The notes beneath the pieces are model-generated. The model was not told the DNA's origin and searched no databases. It was given only the letters and a program-made list of their open reading frames with translations. From NCBI RefSeq assembly GCF_000383675.1, contig NZ_KB911824.1, positions 1 to 64,000 on the forward strand: a stretch of 64,000 nucleotides of DNA, written 5' to 3'. Below, piece by piece: positions 25,693-34,413 of the stretch. The DNA comes from Terracoccus sp. 273MFTsu3.1. Its GTDB lineage: Bacteria; Actinomycetota; Actinomycetes; Actinomycetales; Dermatophilaceae. Position numbers and translations under genes: made by a program. Position 1 is the stretch's first letter. Each line of letters opens with the position of its first letter.

Positions 25693-26436
25693 TCAGGCGG
25701 CGCCGGGCTCCGGGGCGGAGCTCCACGGGTACTTCTTGACGAAGTCCTCGACGACGGCCGTGTTGAGGCCTCCGCACAGCTGGCGGTGACCCATCTGGGT
25801 GCCGACCTTGCCGGTGGCCTGGTCGACGTCGGCGGACCAGTGCGACAGGGCGTACTTCTTGCCCGCGGGGAACGCGCCGTAGGCCGGGTCCCACGGGCTG
25901 ATGAGGAACTTGTTGGCCGACTCCTTCATGGCGTTGACCTTGGTCGACAGGGCCTGGAACGTGGCCGCCTGGTCCTTCTCGACGGAGCGGTCGTACCAGA
26001 GGATCGTGTAGCCGTGCTCGAGGTTGTGCACCAGCGTCTCGATCTGCGGGGCGTCCGCGACGGTGTAGACGCGACGCCCGTCGACGGCCGGGACGGCGAA
26101 GTGCTTGCCGCTCGACGGCGGGATCGTGGAGTACGTGATCTTCGTGACGTCCGGCTGGTTGGTGCCCGGGCCGACGTGGTCGCTCGAGCCGCTCGCGGGG
26201 TCGTTGGTGACGGGGTCGCACGAGGCGGCGGCGACGTCGCCGCTGATGTTCTGGAGCGCCTCGTCCTTCTTGTTCTGCTCACCGATGATCGCCCACGCGA
26301 CAGCCGCGCCGATGATGGCGATGACGGCCACGCAGGCGCCGATCACGACGAAGAGGCGACGGCGCTCGGCCTTCTTCTGTGCGGCCTGCATCTCGGCGAC
26401 GCGCTCGCGGCGGTCTCGGCTCGTCTCGCGGGCCAT
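25693..26436 (-). CDS. DUF3105 domain membrane-anchored protein
   Basis: A 247-residue protein: charged N-terminus with a short coiled segment, a membrane helix at about 28-52, then an extracytoplasmic DUF3105 domain. The domain hallmarks are PPSSGKHFAVPA and VHNLEHGYTILWYD, whose conserved His/Glu residues suggest a metal or catalytic site. Two cysteines (CDPV, LCGG) could form a disulfide. Function is unknown. The ATG at 26436 has GAGGAACG just upstream. It is divergent from the DNA glycosylase gene. Confidence 0.88.
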   Translation of the reverse strand: MARETSRDRRERVAEMQAAQKKAERRRLFVVIGACVAVIAIIGAAVAWAIIGEQNKKDEALQNISGDVAAASCDPVTNDPASGSSDHVGPGTNQPDVTKITYSTIPPSSGKHFAVPAVDGRRVYTVADAPQIETLVHNLEHGYTILWYDRSVEKDQAATFQALSTKVNAMKESANKFLISPWDPAYGAFPAGKKYALSHWSADVDQATGKVGTQMGHRQLCGGLNTAVVEDFVKKYPWSSAPEPGAA

Positions 26437-26561
26437 CGTTCCTCGTTCCTGTCGGTCTGTCGGCGGCGGCCGGTGGGGCCGGTGGGGCGGGGGGTGTGAG
26501 TCGCTCGTCGACGGACGGGGCGTCCCGTGCGGCGACGGTGCCGAGTGTAGGCGAGGATGAT

Positions 26562-27488
26562 GTGGTGCCCGAAGCCCCGACCCGCCTGTGGCGCAGCGAC
26601 CGCGAGATCGCGCTGCGTGCCCAGCTCGGTGTCTTCCGTCGGGGCTCGGGTGACCCCACCTCACGCTTCGGACGCGACGGCACGGTGACGCGGGCCGCGC
26701 AGACGCCCGAGGGGGTCGGCACCCTCCACCTCGTGTGCCGTCCGGGGGACGCCGAGGTGCAGGCCCAGGCCTGGGGCCCGGGGGCGGCGTGGCTGCTCGA
26801 CGCCGTGCCGGGTCTCCTCGGCGACGACGACGACCCCTCCGGCTTCGTGCCCCACCACGACCTCGTCGCCGAGGCCTGGCGGCGGTTCTCCCACTGGCGG
26901 GTCCCGCGCTCGGGCCTCGTCTTCGACGCGCTCGCACCGGCGGTCATCGAGCAGAAGGTGACCGGCCAGGAGGCGTTCTCGGGCTATCGCGTGCTCGTCC
27001 GTCGCTTCGGAGAGCCGGCCCCCGGCCCCTTCCCGGGGCTCATGGCCCCACCGACCGCAGCCGGGTGGGCGGCGGTCCCGTCGTGGGCGTGGTTGCAGGC
27101 CTCCGTCGACGGCGCGCGCTCGCGGACCGTCGTGCGGGCAGCGGGGTATGCCGGCCGGCTCGAGCAGGGGGCGACCGTGTCCGTCGCGGAGGCGCACCGT
27201 CGCCTGCGGGCCCTGCCGGGGGTCGGGGTGTGGACGGCCGCCGAGGTCGCGCAGCGAGCGCTCGGCGACCCCGACTCGGTGTCCTTCGGCGACTACCACG
27301 TGGCCAAGGACATCGGGTGGGCGCTGACCGGGACCCCGGTGGACGACGACGGCCTCGCCGAGCTGCTCGAGCCCTACCGCGGGCACCGGTACCGGGTGCA
27401 GCACCTGCTCGGTCTCGCCGGGCACCACCGGCCGCGGCGCGGGCCGCGGATGGCGCCGCGCACGCACCTGCCCACGCGCACCCGCTGA
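26562..27488 (+). CDS. DNA-3-methyladenine glycosylase-like (AlkA/HhH-GPD) protein
   Basis: A 308-residue base-excision repair glycosylase. The helix-hairpin-helix LPGVGVWTAAEVAQRALG and the following VSFGDYHVAKD place the catalytic aspartate at Asp244. IEQKVTGQEAFSGYR corresponds to the conserved helix before the HhH in AlkA relatives. It should excise alkylated purines. GTG at 26562 follows GAGG by 5 nt; a second GTG immediately follows. It is divergent from DUF3105, with 125 bp between starts. Substrate range cannot be read from sequence. Confidence 0.88.
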   Translation: MVPEAPTRLWRSDREIALRAQLGVFRRGSGDPTSRFGRDGTVTRAAQTPEGVGTLHLVCRPGDAEVQAQAWGPGAAWLLDAVPGLLGDDDDPSGFVPHHDLVAEAWRRFSHWRVPRSGLVFDALAPAVIEQKVTGQEAFSGYRVLVRRFGEPAPGPFPGLMAPPTAAGWAAVPSWAWLQASVDGARSRTVVRAAGYAGRLEQGATVSVAEAHRRLRALPGVGVWTAAEVAQRALGDPDSVSFGDYHVAKDIGWALTGTPVDDDGLAELLEPYRGHRYRVQHLLGLAGHHRPRRGPRMAPRTHLPTRTR

Positions 27489-27587
27489 GCGACGCCGGAC
27501 GGCATACGCAGGCTCGGCCGGGCGGGAGCGGGGTGCAGGTTCGTGCAGACATGGGCCCCCAAGCCACCACATGTCGCCCGTGTCGCC

Positions 27588-27593
27588 TATGCT
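27588..27593 (+). promoter_or_regulatory. Candidate -10 for the PD40/FG-GAP gene
   Basis: TATGCT lies about 53 nt before the GTG start, leaving a short leader that carries GAAAGG. Confidence 0.4.
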
Positions 27594-27645
27594 CCGGTCG
27601 GCCGCTCGGGGACGCGGCCTCCCACAACTCACGAAAGGCAGCCAC

Positions 27646-29868
27646 GTGGCTCGTCATCACCTGGGGGCACGCGCCCTCACCATCGGGGCCGCGGCGGCGT
27701 TGCTCGGCCCCATCGCCCTCGCCGTCCCGGCGGGTGCGGGGCAGACGCAGGGCTCGCACGGTCTCGACCTGCGCGGACGCACCGGTCTCGTCATCGCCGG
27801 CGGCGCCAAGGCGCCGTCCGGCACGGTCGCTCCGAGCGCCCGGAAGGCCGCCGACTCCGTCCAGCGCCGCACGACGGCCCCGCGCTCGGCCGTCTCCGGC
27901 CGCGCCGCCGCGAGGACGCTCGGCTCGCTGTCCCTGTCGTCGGCCACCGCCGACGGCGGCTCTCCCTCGCTGTCCACCCAGGCGGCGCCGCAGGCCGTCG
28001 CGGGCACGTGCGCCGACGGCACCATCGACGTCAACCCGATGGTCGACCGCACCGTCGTGCGTGCCACGTCGCCGATCAGTGGCGCCCTGACGCTCCAGCG
28101 CCTGCGCGAGTACGGCTCGTGGCGCACCATCGCCTCCGGTTCCGGCACGACGCTCAAGGTCAACGACACGACGGTCAACGAGAACGTCTCCTACCAGTAC
28201 CGCCTGCTGGCCAAGAACGGCACCGACCCCGACTTCGACTGCACGACCGAGTTCATGTACGGCATGTGGACCCGTGACGGTGCGGGCGACCCCGACGCCG
28301 TCGTCGCGGGCACGACCGGCATCTTCCAGCAGGGGATGTTCAGCGTCGGCAGCCGCGCGGTCGCCAACGAGTACCAGAGCCCGCGCTACTCGACGGACGG
28401 GCGTCTCTACGCCGCCACCAGGGTCATCGACGACGCCGCCGGGCGAGCCGTGCTGGAGGTGCGCCGCTCGTCGAACTCGGCGCTCGTCTTCACGGTCGAC
28501 CTCGGCACGAGCGCGTTCCCGGCGGACCCCGACTTCTCGCCCGACGGGCAGACGATCGCCTACACCCGCTACGCCGCTGCCACGGGGCAGTCGCTCGGAC
28601 TCGGTTTCGTCGACGTCTTCGGTGCGCACACCCAGACCGTGCTCAGCCCGTCCACGCGCGTCGGTGAGCCCTCGTGGCGTCCCGACGGCACCAGCCTCGT
28701 CGTGTCGACCTTCGGCGTGCCGACGCCGGGACTCGCGGTCGTGACGAAGGCGACGGGCGCCGTCACGCCCCTCAGCGGTACCGCCGGCGGCTACACCGCC
28801 GACGTCGCCCCGGACGGCACGATCCTCTTCGCCTGGACCGCGAGCGACGACTCGTCGAGCGCGCTGCGCCGCAAGGCCACGAGCGGCGCGGTCTCGGACG
28901 TGCGCACGTCGACGACGGACTTCTTCATCTCCCCGCGACTGACGTCGGACGGCACGCTCTACGTCGAGCGGGACACGCCCGACGTCGCCGACCCGACGAG
29001 CTACTCGATGGCGGTCCACTACGTCGACCCCGCCAACGCGATCGACGACGAGGTCACGGCCGTCGGCCTCGAGTTCGAGGACACGCTCATCAACGGCTGG
29101 GACCTGCGCCAGCCGCAGAGCAAGGGCACGTCGGACTTCACCGCCGAGGCGCACCACGACGTGGTCGCCCGCGACGCGAGCGGCAACCTCTTCGCCTACC
29201 GCAACACCGGCAACGAGCTGAGCGGACGCGTCCAGATCGGGTCCGGCTGGAAGAGCTACACGGCGGTCCTCGCCGCCGGTGACCTCACCGGCGACGACCA
29301 GGCCGACCTCGTCGGTCGCGACGCCAACGGCGCGCTGTGGCTCTACCGGGGCAAGCCGACCGGTGGCTTCCTCGCGCGGACCGCCCTCGGGACCGGCTGG
29401 AACAGCTACACGCTCGTGGCCCCCGGCGACTGGAACGGTGACGGCCGCGCCGACATCGTCGCGCGCGACGGTGCCGGCACCCTCTGGCTCTACCCGGGGA
29501 CGGGCCGCGGCACCCTCGCTGCCCGCGTCAAGCTCGGAACCGGCTGGGGTGGCCTCACCATCATCGGCCCCGGCGACGTCGACTTCGACAACCGCGCCGA
29601 CCTCATGACGCGCGACTCGGCCGGCCGACTGTTCGTCTACCCGGGCAACGGCACGGGCGGCTTCCTCGCCCGTCGCCAGATCGGCTCCGGGTTCGGCCAG
29701 TTCAACGCGATGACGATGACCGAGGTCACGTGGCACCGCCCGATGCTGTGGGTGCGCACCACGGCCGGCGAGCTCGTCAGCTTCGAGATGCGCGGCGACG
29801 GCGTCTTCTCTCCCGGTGACGTCTACAGCGTCGGCACCGGCTGGGGATCGTTCACGCTGACGTCCTGA
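27646..29868 (+). CDS. Secreted PD40 (TolB-like) and FG-GAP repeat protein
   Basis: A 740-residue exported protein with a signal peptide (ALTIGAAAALLGPIALAVP). Residues about 245-385 carry PD40/WD40-like beta-propeller strands (RYSTDGRLYAA, PDFSPDGQTIAYTR, SWRPDGTSLVVS). The C-terminal 240 residues are FG-GAP/VCBS repeats (GDWNGDGRADIVARDGAG and relatives) closely resembling the end of the amidase-SpoIID protein at 12115. It is probably a cell-surface binding protein; no enzymatic motif is seen. GTG 27646 follows AAAGG by 7 nt. Confidence 0.82.
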   Translation: MARHHLGARALTIGAAAALLGPIALAVPAGAGQTQGSHGLDLRGRTGLVIAGGAKAPSGTVAPSARKAADSVQRRTTAPRSAVSGRAAARTLGSLSLSSATADGGSPSLSTQAAPQAVAGTCADGTIDVNPMVDRTVVRATSPISGALTLQRLREYGSWRTIASGSGTTLKVNDTTVNENVSYQYRLLAKNGTDPDFDCTTEFMYGMWTRDGAGDPDAVVAGTTGIFQQGMFSVGSRAVANEYQSPRYSTDGRLYAATRVIDDAAGRAVLEVRRSSNSALVFTVDLGTSAFPADPDFSPDGQTIAYTRYAAATGQSLGLGFVDVFGAHTQTVLSPSTRVGEPSWRPDGTSLVVSTFGVPTPGLAVVTKATGAVTPLSGTAGGYTADVAPDGTILFAWTASDDSSSALRRKATSGAVSDVRTSTTDFFISPRLTSDGTLYVERDTPDVADPTSYSMAVHYVDPANAIDDEVTAVGLEFEDTLINGWDLRQPQSKGTSDFTAEAHHDVVARDASGNLFAYRNTGNELSGRVQIGSGWKSYTAVLAAGDLTGDDQADLVGRDANGALWLYRGKPTGGFLARTALGTGWNSYTLVAPGDWNGDGRADIVARDGAGTLWLYPGTGRGTLAARVKLGTGWGGLTIIGPGDVDFDNRADLMTRDSAGRLFVYPGNGTGGFLARRQIGSGFGQFNAMTMTEVTWHRPMLWVRTTAGELVSFEMRGDGVFSPGDVYSVGTGWGSFTLTS

Positions 29869-29886
29869 CCGGCATACGCCCCTCGG

Positions 29887-29935
29887 GACGCACGACGGCC
29901 CGGCACCCCCTGACGGTGCCGGGCCTTCGTGCGTC
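29887..29935. terminator. Bidirectional hairpin terminator
   Basis: A 21-bp stem with one mismatch (29887-29907 with 29915-29935) and a 7-nt loop separates the convergent FG-GAP and PhoX genes. Confidence 0.85.
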
Positions 29936-29946
29936 GTGACGCGCGG

Positions 29947-32001
29947 TCAGCGGCGGTAGGAGACGACCACGCTGGGGCGCGGGAAGCCGTCGGTGTGCGG
30001 CCAGGTGCTCGACGGCGTCTCGAAGGTCGCGCCGTCGGTCTCGCCGGGGTGCTGCACGGCGACGAAGACCGAGCGCTGGTCCTCCGTGACGAGCGGGCCG
30101 CACGTCTCGGCGCCGAACGGCACGGTGAGGAACTGCTCGACGCGGCCGCGGTCCGGTCCGGCGACCGGCACCCGGAAGAGGCCGTCGTTGGAGCCGAGGA
30201 CGTTGCCGTCCGTCGAGATCCACAGGTTGCCGACGGCGTCGAAGGCGACGTTGTCGGGGCAGCTGATCGGGCTGACCCTGGACTTGTCGTAGCCCGCGAA
30301 GTACGTCTCCGGCGCCTCGGGGTCACCGCACACGAGGAAGAGGTCCCACGTGAACGTCGTTGCGGTGTGGTCGTTCCCGAGCTCAGTGAGCTCGAGGACG
30401 TAGCCGTTGCGGTTGCCCGACTTGCTCGTGAGCGGGGCGCCGAGGCTGGCGCGGACCATGCTCGAGGCGAGCGGGTTCGTCTCGTCGGTCGGGTACTTCA
30501 CGCCGCGGTCGGAGTTGTTCGTCAGGGCGGCGTAGATCTTGCCGTTGACGGGGTTGGGCTCGACGTCCTCGGGGCGGTCCATCTTCGTCGGGCCGACGGT
30601 GTCGGCAGCGAGCCGGGTGTTGACGAGCACCTCGGCGACGCTCATGCCCGGGACGTAGGAGCGGGTGTCCGACGTGAGCGCGACCCACGTGCCCGCGCCG
30701 TCGAACTCGCCGTCGCCGGTGCCGTCACCGACGAACTTCGCGACGTAGAGCGTGCCCTTGGTCAGGAGGGTCTTGTTGTGCGCGCGCGCAGCGCGCGACC
30801 CGCCCTTGCGGAAGCGGTCCGTCGAGACGAACTTGTAGAGGTAGTCGCCGCGCTCGTCGTCACCCATGTAGGCGACGGCGTGCCCGGACTCGGAGATCGT
30901 GACGTTGGCGCCCTCGTGCTTGAAGCGGCCGAGCATCGTCTGCTTGACCGGCGTCGAGCCGGGCTCGAAGGGGTCCACCTCGACGACCCAGCCGAAGCGG
31001 TAGGCCTCGTGCGGGTGCTTGCTGAGGTCGAAGCGCTCGTCGACGGTCGACCAGCCGCGGTTCGTCACCGGTGCGGTCGCGAGGCCGTAGCGCTTGAACG
31101 ACGTGGCGTTCGCCGGGTCGACGGCGCCGCTCGCGTCGAAGTAGCCGTTGAAGTTCTCCTCGCCGGACAGCACGGTGCCCCACGGGGTCGTGCCGCCGGC
31201 GCAGTTGCCGAAGGTGCCGTTGACCCGGGTCCCCGTCGGGTCGGCTGCGGTGCGGAGCAGCTCGTGGCCGGCGGCCGGGCCGTGGAAGGCGAACTCGGTG
31301 TGCACGGTGATGCGGCGGTTGTGGTGGGCGTGCCGGTGGTCGGCGCGGATCCAGGATCCCTGGGCGCGACCGCGCTCGATCGTGACGACGGCCATGCCGT
31401 GCGCGGCCATCGCGATCTTCTTGATCGTGGCGTCGTCGTACTCGCCGGTCGGGAACATGAGGTTCTCGTCCGTGTACTCGTGGTTCGTGACGAGCAGCGC
31501 GCGTCGGCCGTCGAGGGGCAGGACGCCGACGTAGTCGTTGTTGTAGCCGAACTGCTGGGCCTGAGCGTCCGGCGTCTGGGCGTGTGCGTCGAAGCGGGGG
31601 GCGCCGGCCTCGACCGGGTCGCCCCAGCGGATGACGACGTTGTGGGTGAACTCCGGGGCGTTCGTCACGGCGTCAGCACGGTTGGGTGCGACGGGCGTGA
31701 AGGCGGCGTGGCCGACGTCCGCGGTGGTGCGGCTCCGGCCGGCTGAGGCGCTGGTGTCAGCGGCCGCGGCGGGTGTGGCGGTGGCGAGGCCGCCGACGAC
31801 GAGTGCGCCGGCGCCGATGGCGCCGCCCTTGAGGACCGAGCGGCGAGCGAGAGCGCCCTCGACGAGGTCGCGCATCGCTGGGTTGGCGCTCTCGTTGGGG
31901 ACCGGGGCGTCGCAGGCGTTGTTGCAGCGGTAGTGACACGTCATGCGGCTGCGCGAGCCGTGACGTGGCGTGGCGATCAGGGGGAGAAGCTTGGGGGTCA
32001 C
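29947..32001 (-). CDS. PhoX-family alkaline phosphatase (DUF839), Tat-exported
   Basis: A 684-residue protein. The unusual long PhoX leader TCHYRCNNAC comes first, followed by the Tat signal LARRSVLKGG (Arg53-Arg54) and an Ala-rich h-region. The mature part contains VIRWGDPVEAGAPRFD, NHEYTDENLMFP and SGEENFNGYFDASGAVD, typical of the calcium/iron beta-propeller phosphatase. It would release phosphate from organic esters outside the membrane. GTG 32001 is chosen because AAGGAG lies 8 nt upstream and the first residues match PhoX starts. Two GTTCACC-like units 11 bp apart lie upstream, suggesting PhoP control. Confidence 0.92.
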   Translation of the reverse strand: MTPKLLPLIATPRHGSRSRMTCHYRCNNACDAPVPNESANPAMRDLVEGALARRSVLKGGAIGAGALVVGGLATATPAAAADTSASAGRSRTTADVGHAAFTPVAPNRADAVTNAPEFTHNVVIRWGDPVEAGAPRFDAHAQTPDAQAQQFGYNNDYVGVLPLDGRRALLVTNHEYTDENLMFPTGEYDDATIKKIAMAAHGMAVVTIERGRAQGSWIRADHRHAHHNRRITVHTEFAFHGPAAGHELLRTAADPTGTRVNGTFGNCAGGTTPWGTVLSGEENFNGYFDASGAVDPANATSFKRYGLATAPVTNRGWSTVDERFDLSKHPHEAYRFGWVVEVDPFEPGSTPVKQTMLGRFKHEGANVTISESGHAVAYMGDDERGDYLYKFVSTDRFRKGGSRAARAHNKTLLTKGTLYVAKFVGDGTGDGEFDGAGTWVALTSDTRSYVPGMSVAEVLVNTRLAADTVGPTKMDRPEDVEPNPVNGKIYAALTNNSDRGVKYPTDETNPLASSMVRASLGAPLTSKSGNRNGYVLELTELGNDHTATTFTWDLFLVCGDPEAPETYFAGYDKSRVSPISCPDNVAFDAVGNLWISTDGNVLGSNDGLFRVPVAGPDRGRVEQFLTVPFGAETCGPLVTEDQRSVFVAVQHPGETDGATFETPSSTWPHTDGFPRPSVVVSYRR

Positions 32002-32068
32002 GCGGGTGCTCCTTCGGCGAGTGAGTCCGCCGCGCCCCTCTGGTCGGCGCGGCTGGGAACCGTCTGTG

Positions 32069-32124
32069 ACGTTAGGAGCGCTGGGGGAGCGGCCGGGTGC
32101 TGCTTCGGTGGCCATCCGGTGAAC
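32069..32124 (-). promoter_or_regulatory. Candidate PHO box and -10 of the phoX-like gene
   Basis: Reading the minus strand, GTTCACC (complement of 32118-32124) and GGCCACC (complement of 32107-32113) are spaced exactly 11 bp, as in actinobacterial PHO boxes. A -10 TAACGT (complement of 32069-32074) follows 32 bp further down. The position suits activation by PhoP. Confidence 0.45.
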
Positions 32125-32204
32125 TCCGCGTGTCCCCTTCGTCAGAGGCGTATGCCGTCCCAAACCACTCGTCGCGCGTTGCCGTGGGTGGCACGCTGGT
32201 CGCC

Positions 32205-33410
32205 ATGCGGATGCTCTTCGCGACGACGGCGGGGACAGGGCACTTCGGCCCCATGGTCCCCGTGGCCCGGGCGTGCGCCGAGGCGGGGCACGAGGTGCGG
32301 GTCGCAGCCCCGCAGTCGTTTGCGAGCCACGTGGCCCGGGCCGGTCTCGAGCACGTGCCGTTCGACGACGTGCCACCGGAGGTCATGGGCCCGGTCTTCG
32401 CGCGGCTGCCGTCGATGACCCCGAAGGAGGCCAACGCGACGGTGGTCCGGGACGTCTTCGGTCGCCTCGACGCGCAGGCCGCGTGGCCGCGGGTGCAGGA
32501 GCTCGTCGACGCGTGGGCGCCGGACGTCGTCCTGCGTGAGCCGTGCGAGTTCGGGTCCCTGGCGGCCGCGGTTCGGTCCGGTGTGCCGCACGTCGAGGTG
32601 GCGATCGGGCTGGGGACCCTCCAGCGGTGGGCCGGGCCCGCGCTCGTCGACCCGTTGGCCGAGCTCGACGCCATCGCCGGCCTGGACGGCGGGTCGTGCG
32701 CCTCGGCGATGGCATCGGCGCCCGTCCTGTCACAGGTCCCGCCGAGTCTCGACGTCACGGACCATGTGACGGGCGCGAACGGCATTGGCGCGCAGGGCGT
32801 CCCGAGGGTCACCCGCTATCGCGACGCTGCGGCCCGGTCCGGCTCGGGGACGGTACCGACCGGATGGGGCGACCCCGACCTCCCTCTCGTCTACGTGACG
32901 TTCGGGTCGGTGACAGCAGGCTTCGACGCGCTGAGCTCGGTCTTCGGGCTCTCGCTCGACGCGCTCGCCGACCTGCCGGTGAGGGTGCTCCTCACGACCG
33001 GGCAGGCGGGCGACCCCGAGACCCTGCGGCCGTGGCCCGACAACGCGCACGTCGAGCGGTGGTGGCCACAGGACGACGTCATGCCGCTCGCGTCGGCGGT
33101 GGTCGGTCACGGTGGGTTCGGCACGATGATGTCCGCCCTCGTCGCCGGGGTGCCGCAGGTGCTCGTGCCGCTCTTCGCCTTCGACCAGGAGGTCAACGCG
33201 CGGCGCATCGAGGAGGTCGGGGCCGGCCTTCGCCTCGGCGGTCGCCACGGCGCGATTCCCGAGCTGGCCGGCGCCCTCACCAGGGTCCTCGGCGACGCCG
33301 CCATCCGCTCCAGGGCGGCCGCGTTGGCCGACGAGGTCGCGGCGCTCCCCGATGCGTCGGAGATCGTGACCTCCATCGAAGGAATCGTCTCGAGCGGACT
33401 CACAGGCTGA
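32205..33410 (+). CDS. GT1-family (UGT-like) glycosyltransferase
   Basis: A 401-residue GT-B glycosyltransferase. The N-terminus FATTAGTGHFGPMVPVARAC and the C-terminal donor-site stretch SAVVGHGGFGTMMSALVAGVP (written here across the HGG motif) are typical of enzymes that glycosylate natural products, sterols or lipids. It stands alone between the phoX-like gene and an unknown gene, so its acceptor is open. ATG 32205 is used; an ATG two codons later is equally possible. The promoter is not clear. Confidence 0.85.
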   Translation: MRMLFATTAGTGHFGPMVPVARACAEAGHEVRVAAPQSFASHVARAGLEHVPFDDVPPEVMGPVFARLPSMTPKEANATVVRDVFGRLDAQAAWPRVQELVDAWAPDVVLREPCEFGSLAAAVRSGVPHVEVAIGLGTLQRWAGPALVDPLAELDAIAGLDGGSCASAMASAPVLSQVPPSLDVTDHVTGANGIGAQGVPRVTRYRDAAARSGSGTVPTGWGDPDLPLVYVTFGSVTAGFDALSSVFGLSLDALADLPVRVLLTTGQAGDPETLRPWPDNAHVERWWPQDDVMPLASAVVGHGGFGTMMSALVAGVPQVLVPLFAFDQEVNARRIEEVGAGLRLGGRHGAIPELAGALTRVLGDAAIRSRAAALADEVAALPDASEIVTSIEGIVSSGLTG

Positions 33411-33447
33411 CGAGCCGGGCTTCAGAGTCCGAAAGCTCTTGAGTCGC

Positions 33448-34320
33448 CTAGTTTGTTCGTGGGGCCACGCGCACGCCCGGAGGCGCTCCCAGCCAGTCGA
33501 TCTGGTACTCGCTGCCCGAGGGGAGCTTCGCACTCATCTTCACCTCGAGGCTCGACTCGCGGGTCACCGAGAGCGTGGCATCCATGCCGAAGGCCTTGAA
33601 GCCGAGGCTGAACCCGCCACTTGCCTCGATGCTCACGTCACGCTCGAAGCTCGTCGGCTTCGTGCCCGCATCCCGGAGGTCGACGACGAAGGACTTCTGG
33701 ATGACCAAGACGGGCGCCTGGTCGACGACACGCACCGCGAGCTCCAAGGGACCTTCGACCCGTCGAGGCCAGACCACGAGCTGACGGGTGGCCTCGTACT
33801 GCCCTTCGTGCGTCACGAGACGCGCCTCCCACGCGACCGGTAGCGAGACGAACAAGACCTGGGTCTCGCCGTCGCCGGCCGTGATCTCGGACGTGTCCGT
33901 GATCGTGACCTTCGCGTCAGCCGACAGCCCGTTGCCCGCGATCTTGAACTCGAGACCACCGCCGTGTGCGTCAGAGCGGCTGAACGACGTGGCCACCTCA
34001 GCGTCCGCGCCGGGTGGTGAGGCCGCCACGAGCGCAGGTACGTCCACATGACCTTCACCGGATCCAAGCACCTCGTACCGGTCCCGGTCGCCCCACCAAT
34101 GACCCAGATCGCGCGCCGCGGAGCGCGCGGCTGTCTCGTCGCGAGCTCCGGCGGCCTCGTCGAGCTCGCGGAGGCGTCGCTCCACGGTCGAGGGCATCGG
34201 CGACCCGTCGCTCATGCTGGGTCTGAACCGGTCGACGCCGAAGTCGAACGGCCTCTCCAGCGGGTCTACGTACGTCACGGTCGCGCGCCCCTGCGGACGC
34301 AGGGTCCCCTGTGCGGTCAT
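33448..34320 (-). CDS. Uncharacterised soluble protein
   Basis: A 290-residue protein that I do not recognise. It has no signal peptide, membrane helix or catalytic motif. A charged helical segment (about 45-75, VERRLRELDEAAGARDETAA) is followed by a beta-rich part of alternating hydrophobic strands (AKVTITDTSEI, TQVLFVSLPVAWEARL, APVLVIQKSFVVDL). ATG 34320 has AAGGAG 8 nt upstream, so translation is well supported. Its codon use looks less GC3-biased than its neighbours, which may indicate later acquisition. Confidence 0.75.
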   Translation of the reverse strand: MTAQGTLRPQGRATVTYVDPLERPFDFGVDRFRPSMSDGSPMPSTVERRLRELDEAAGARDETAARSAARDLGHWWGDRDRYEVLGSGEGHVDVPALVAASPPGADAEVATSFSRSDAHGGGLEFKIAGNGLSADAKVTITDTSEITAGDGETQVLFVSLPVAWEARLVTHEGQYEATRQLVVWPRRVEGPLELAVRVVDQAPVLVIQKSFVVDLRDAGTKPTSFERDVSIEASGGFSLGFKAFGMDATLSVTRESSLEVKMSAKLPSGSEYQIDWLGAPPGVRVAPRTN

Positions 34321-34413
34321 GGGTCTGACTCCTTGTGCGCTGGGAGTGATCCATCGACGGTACCCATGATGACGTGAGTTCATGGGCGAACGGTGGTTCC
34401 CACTGACGGCGGC

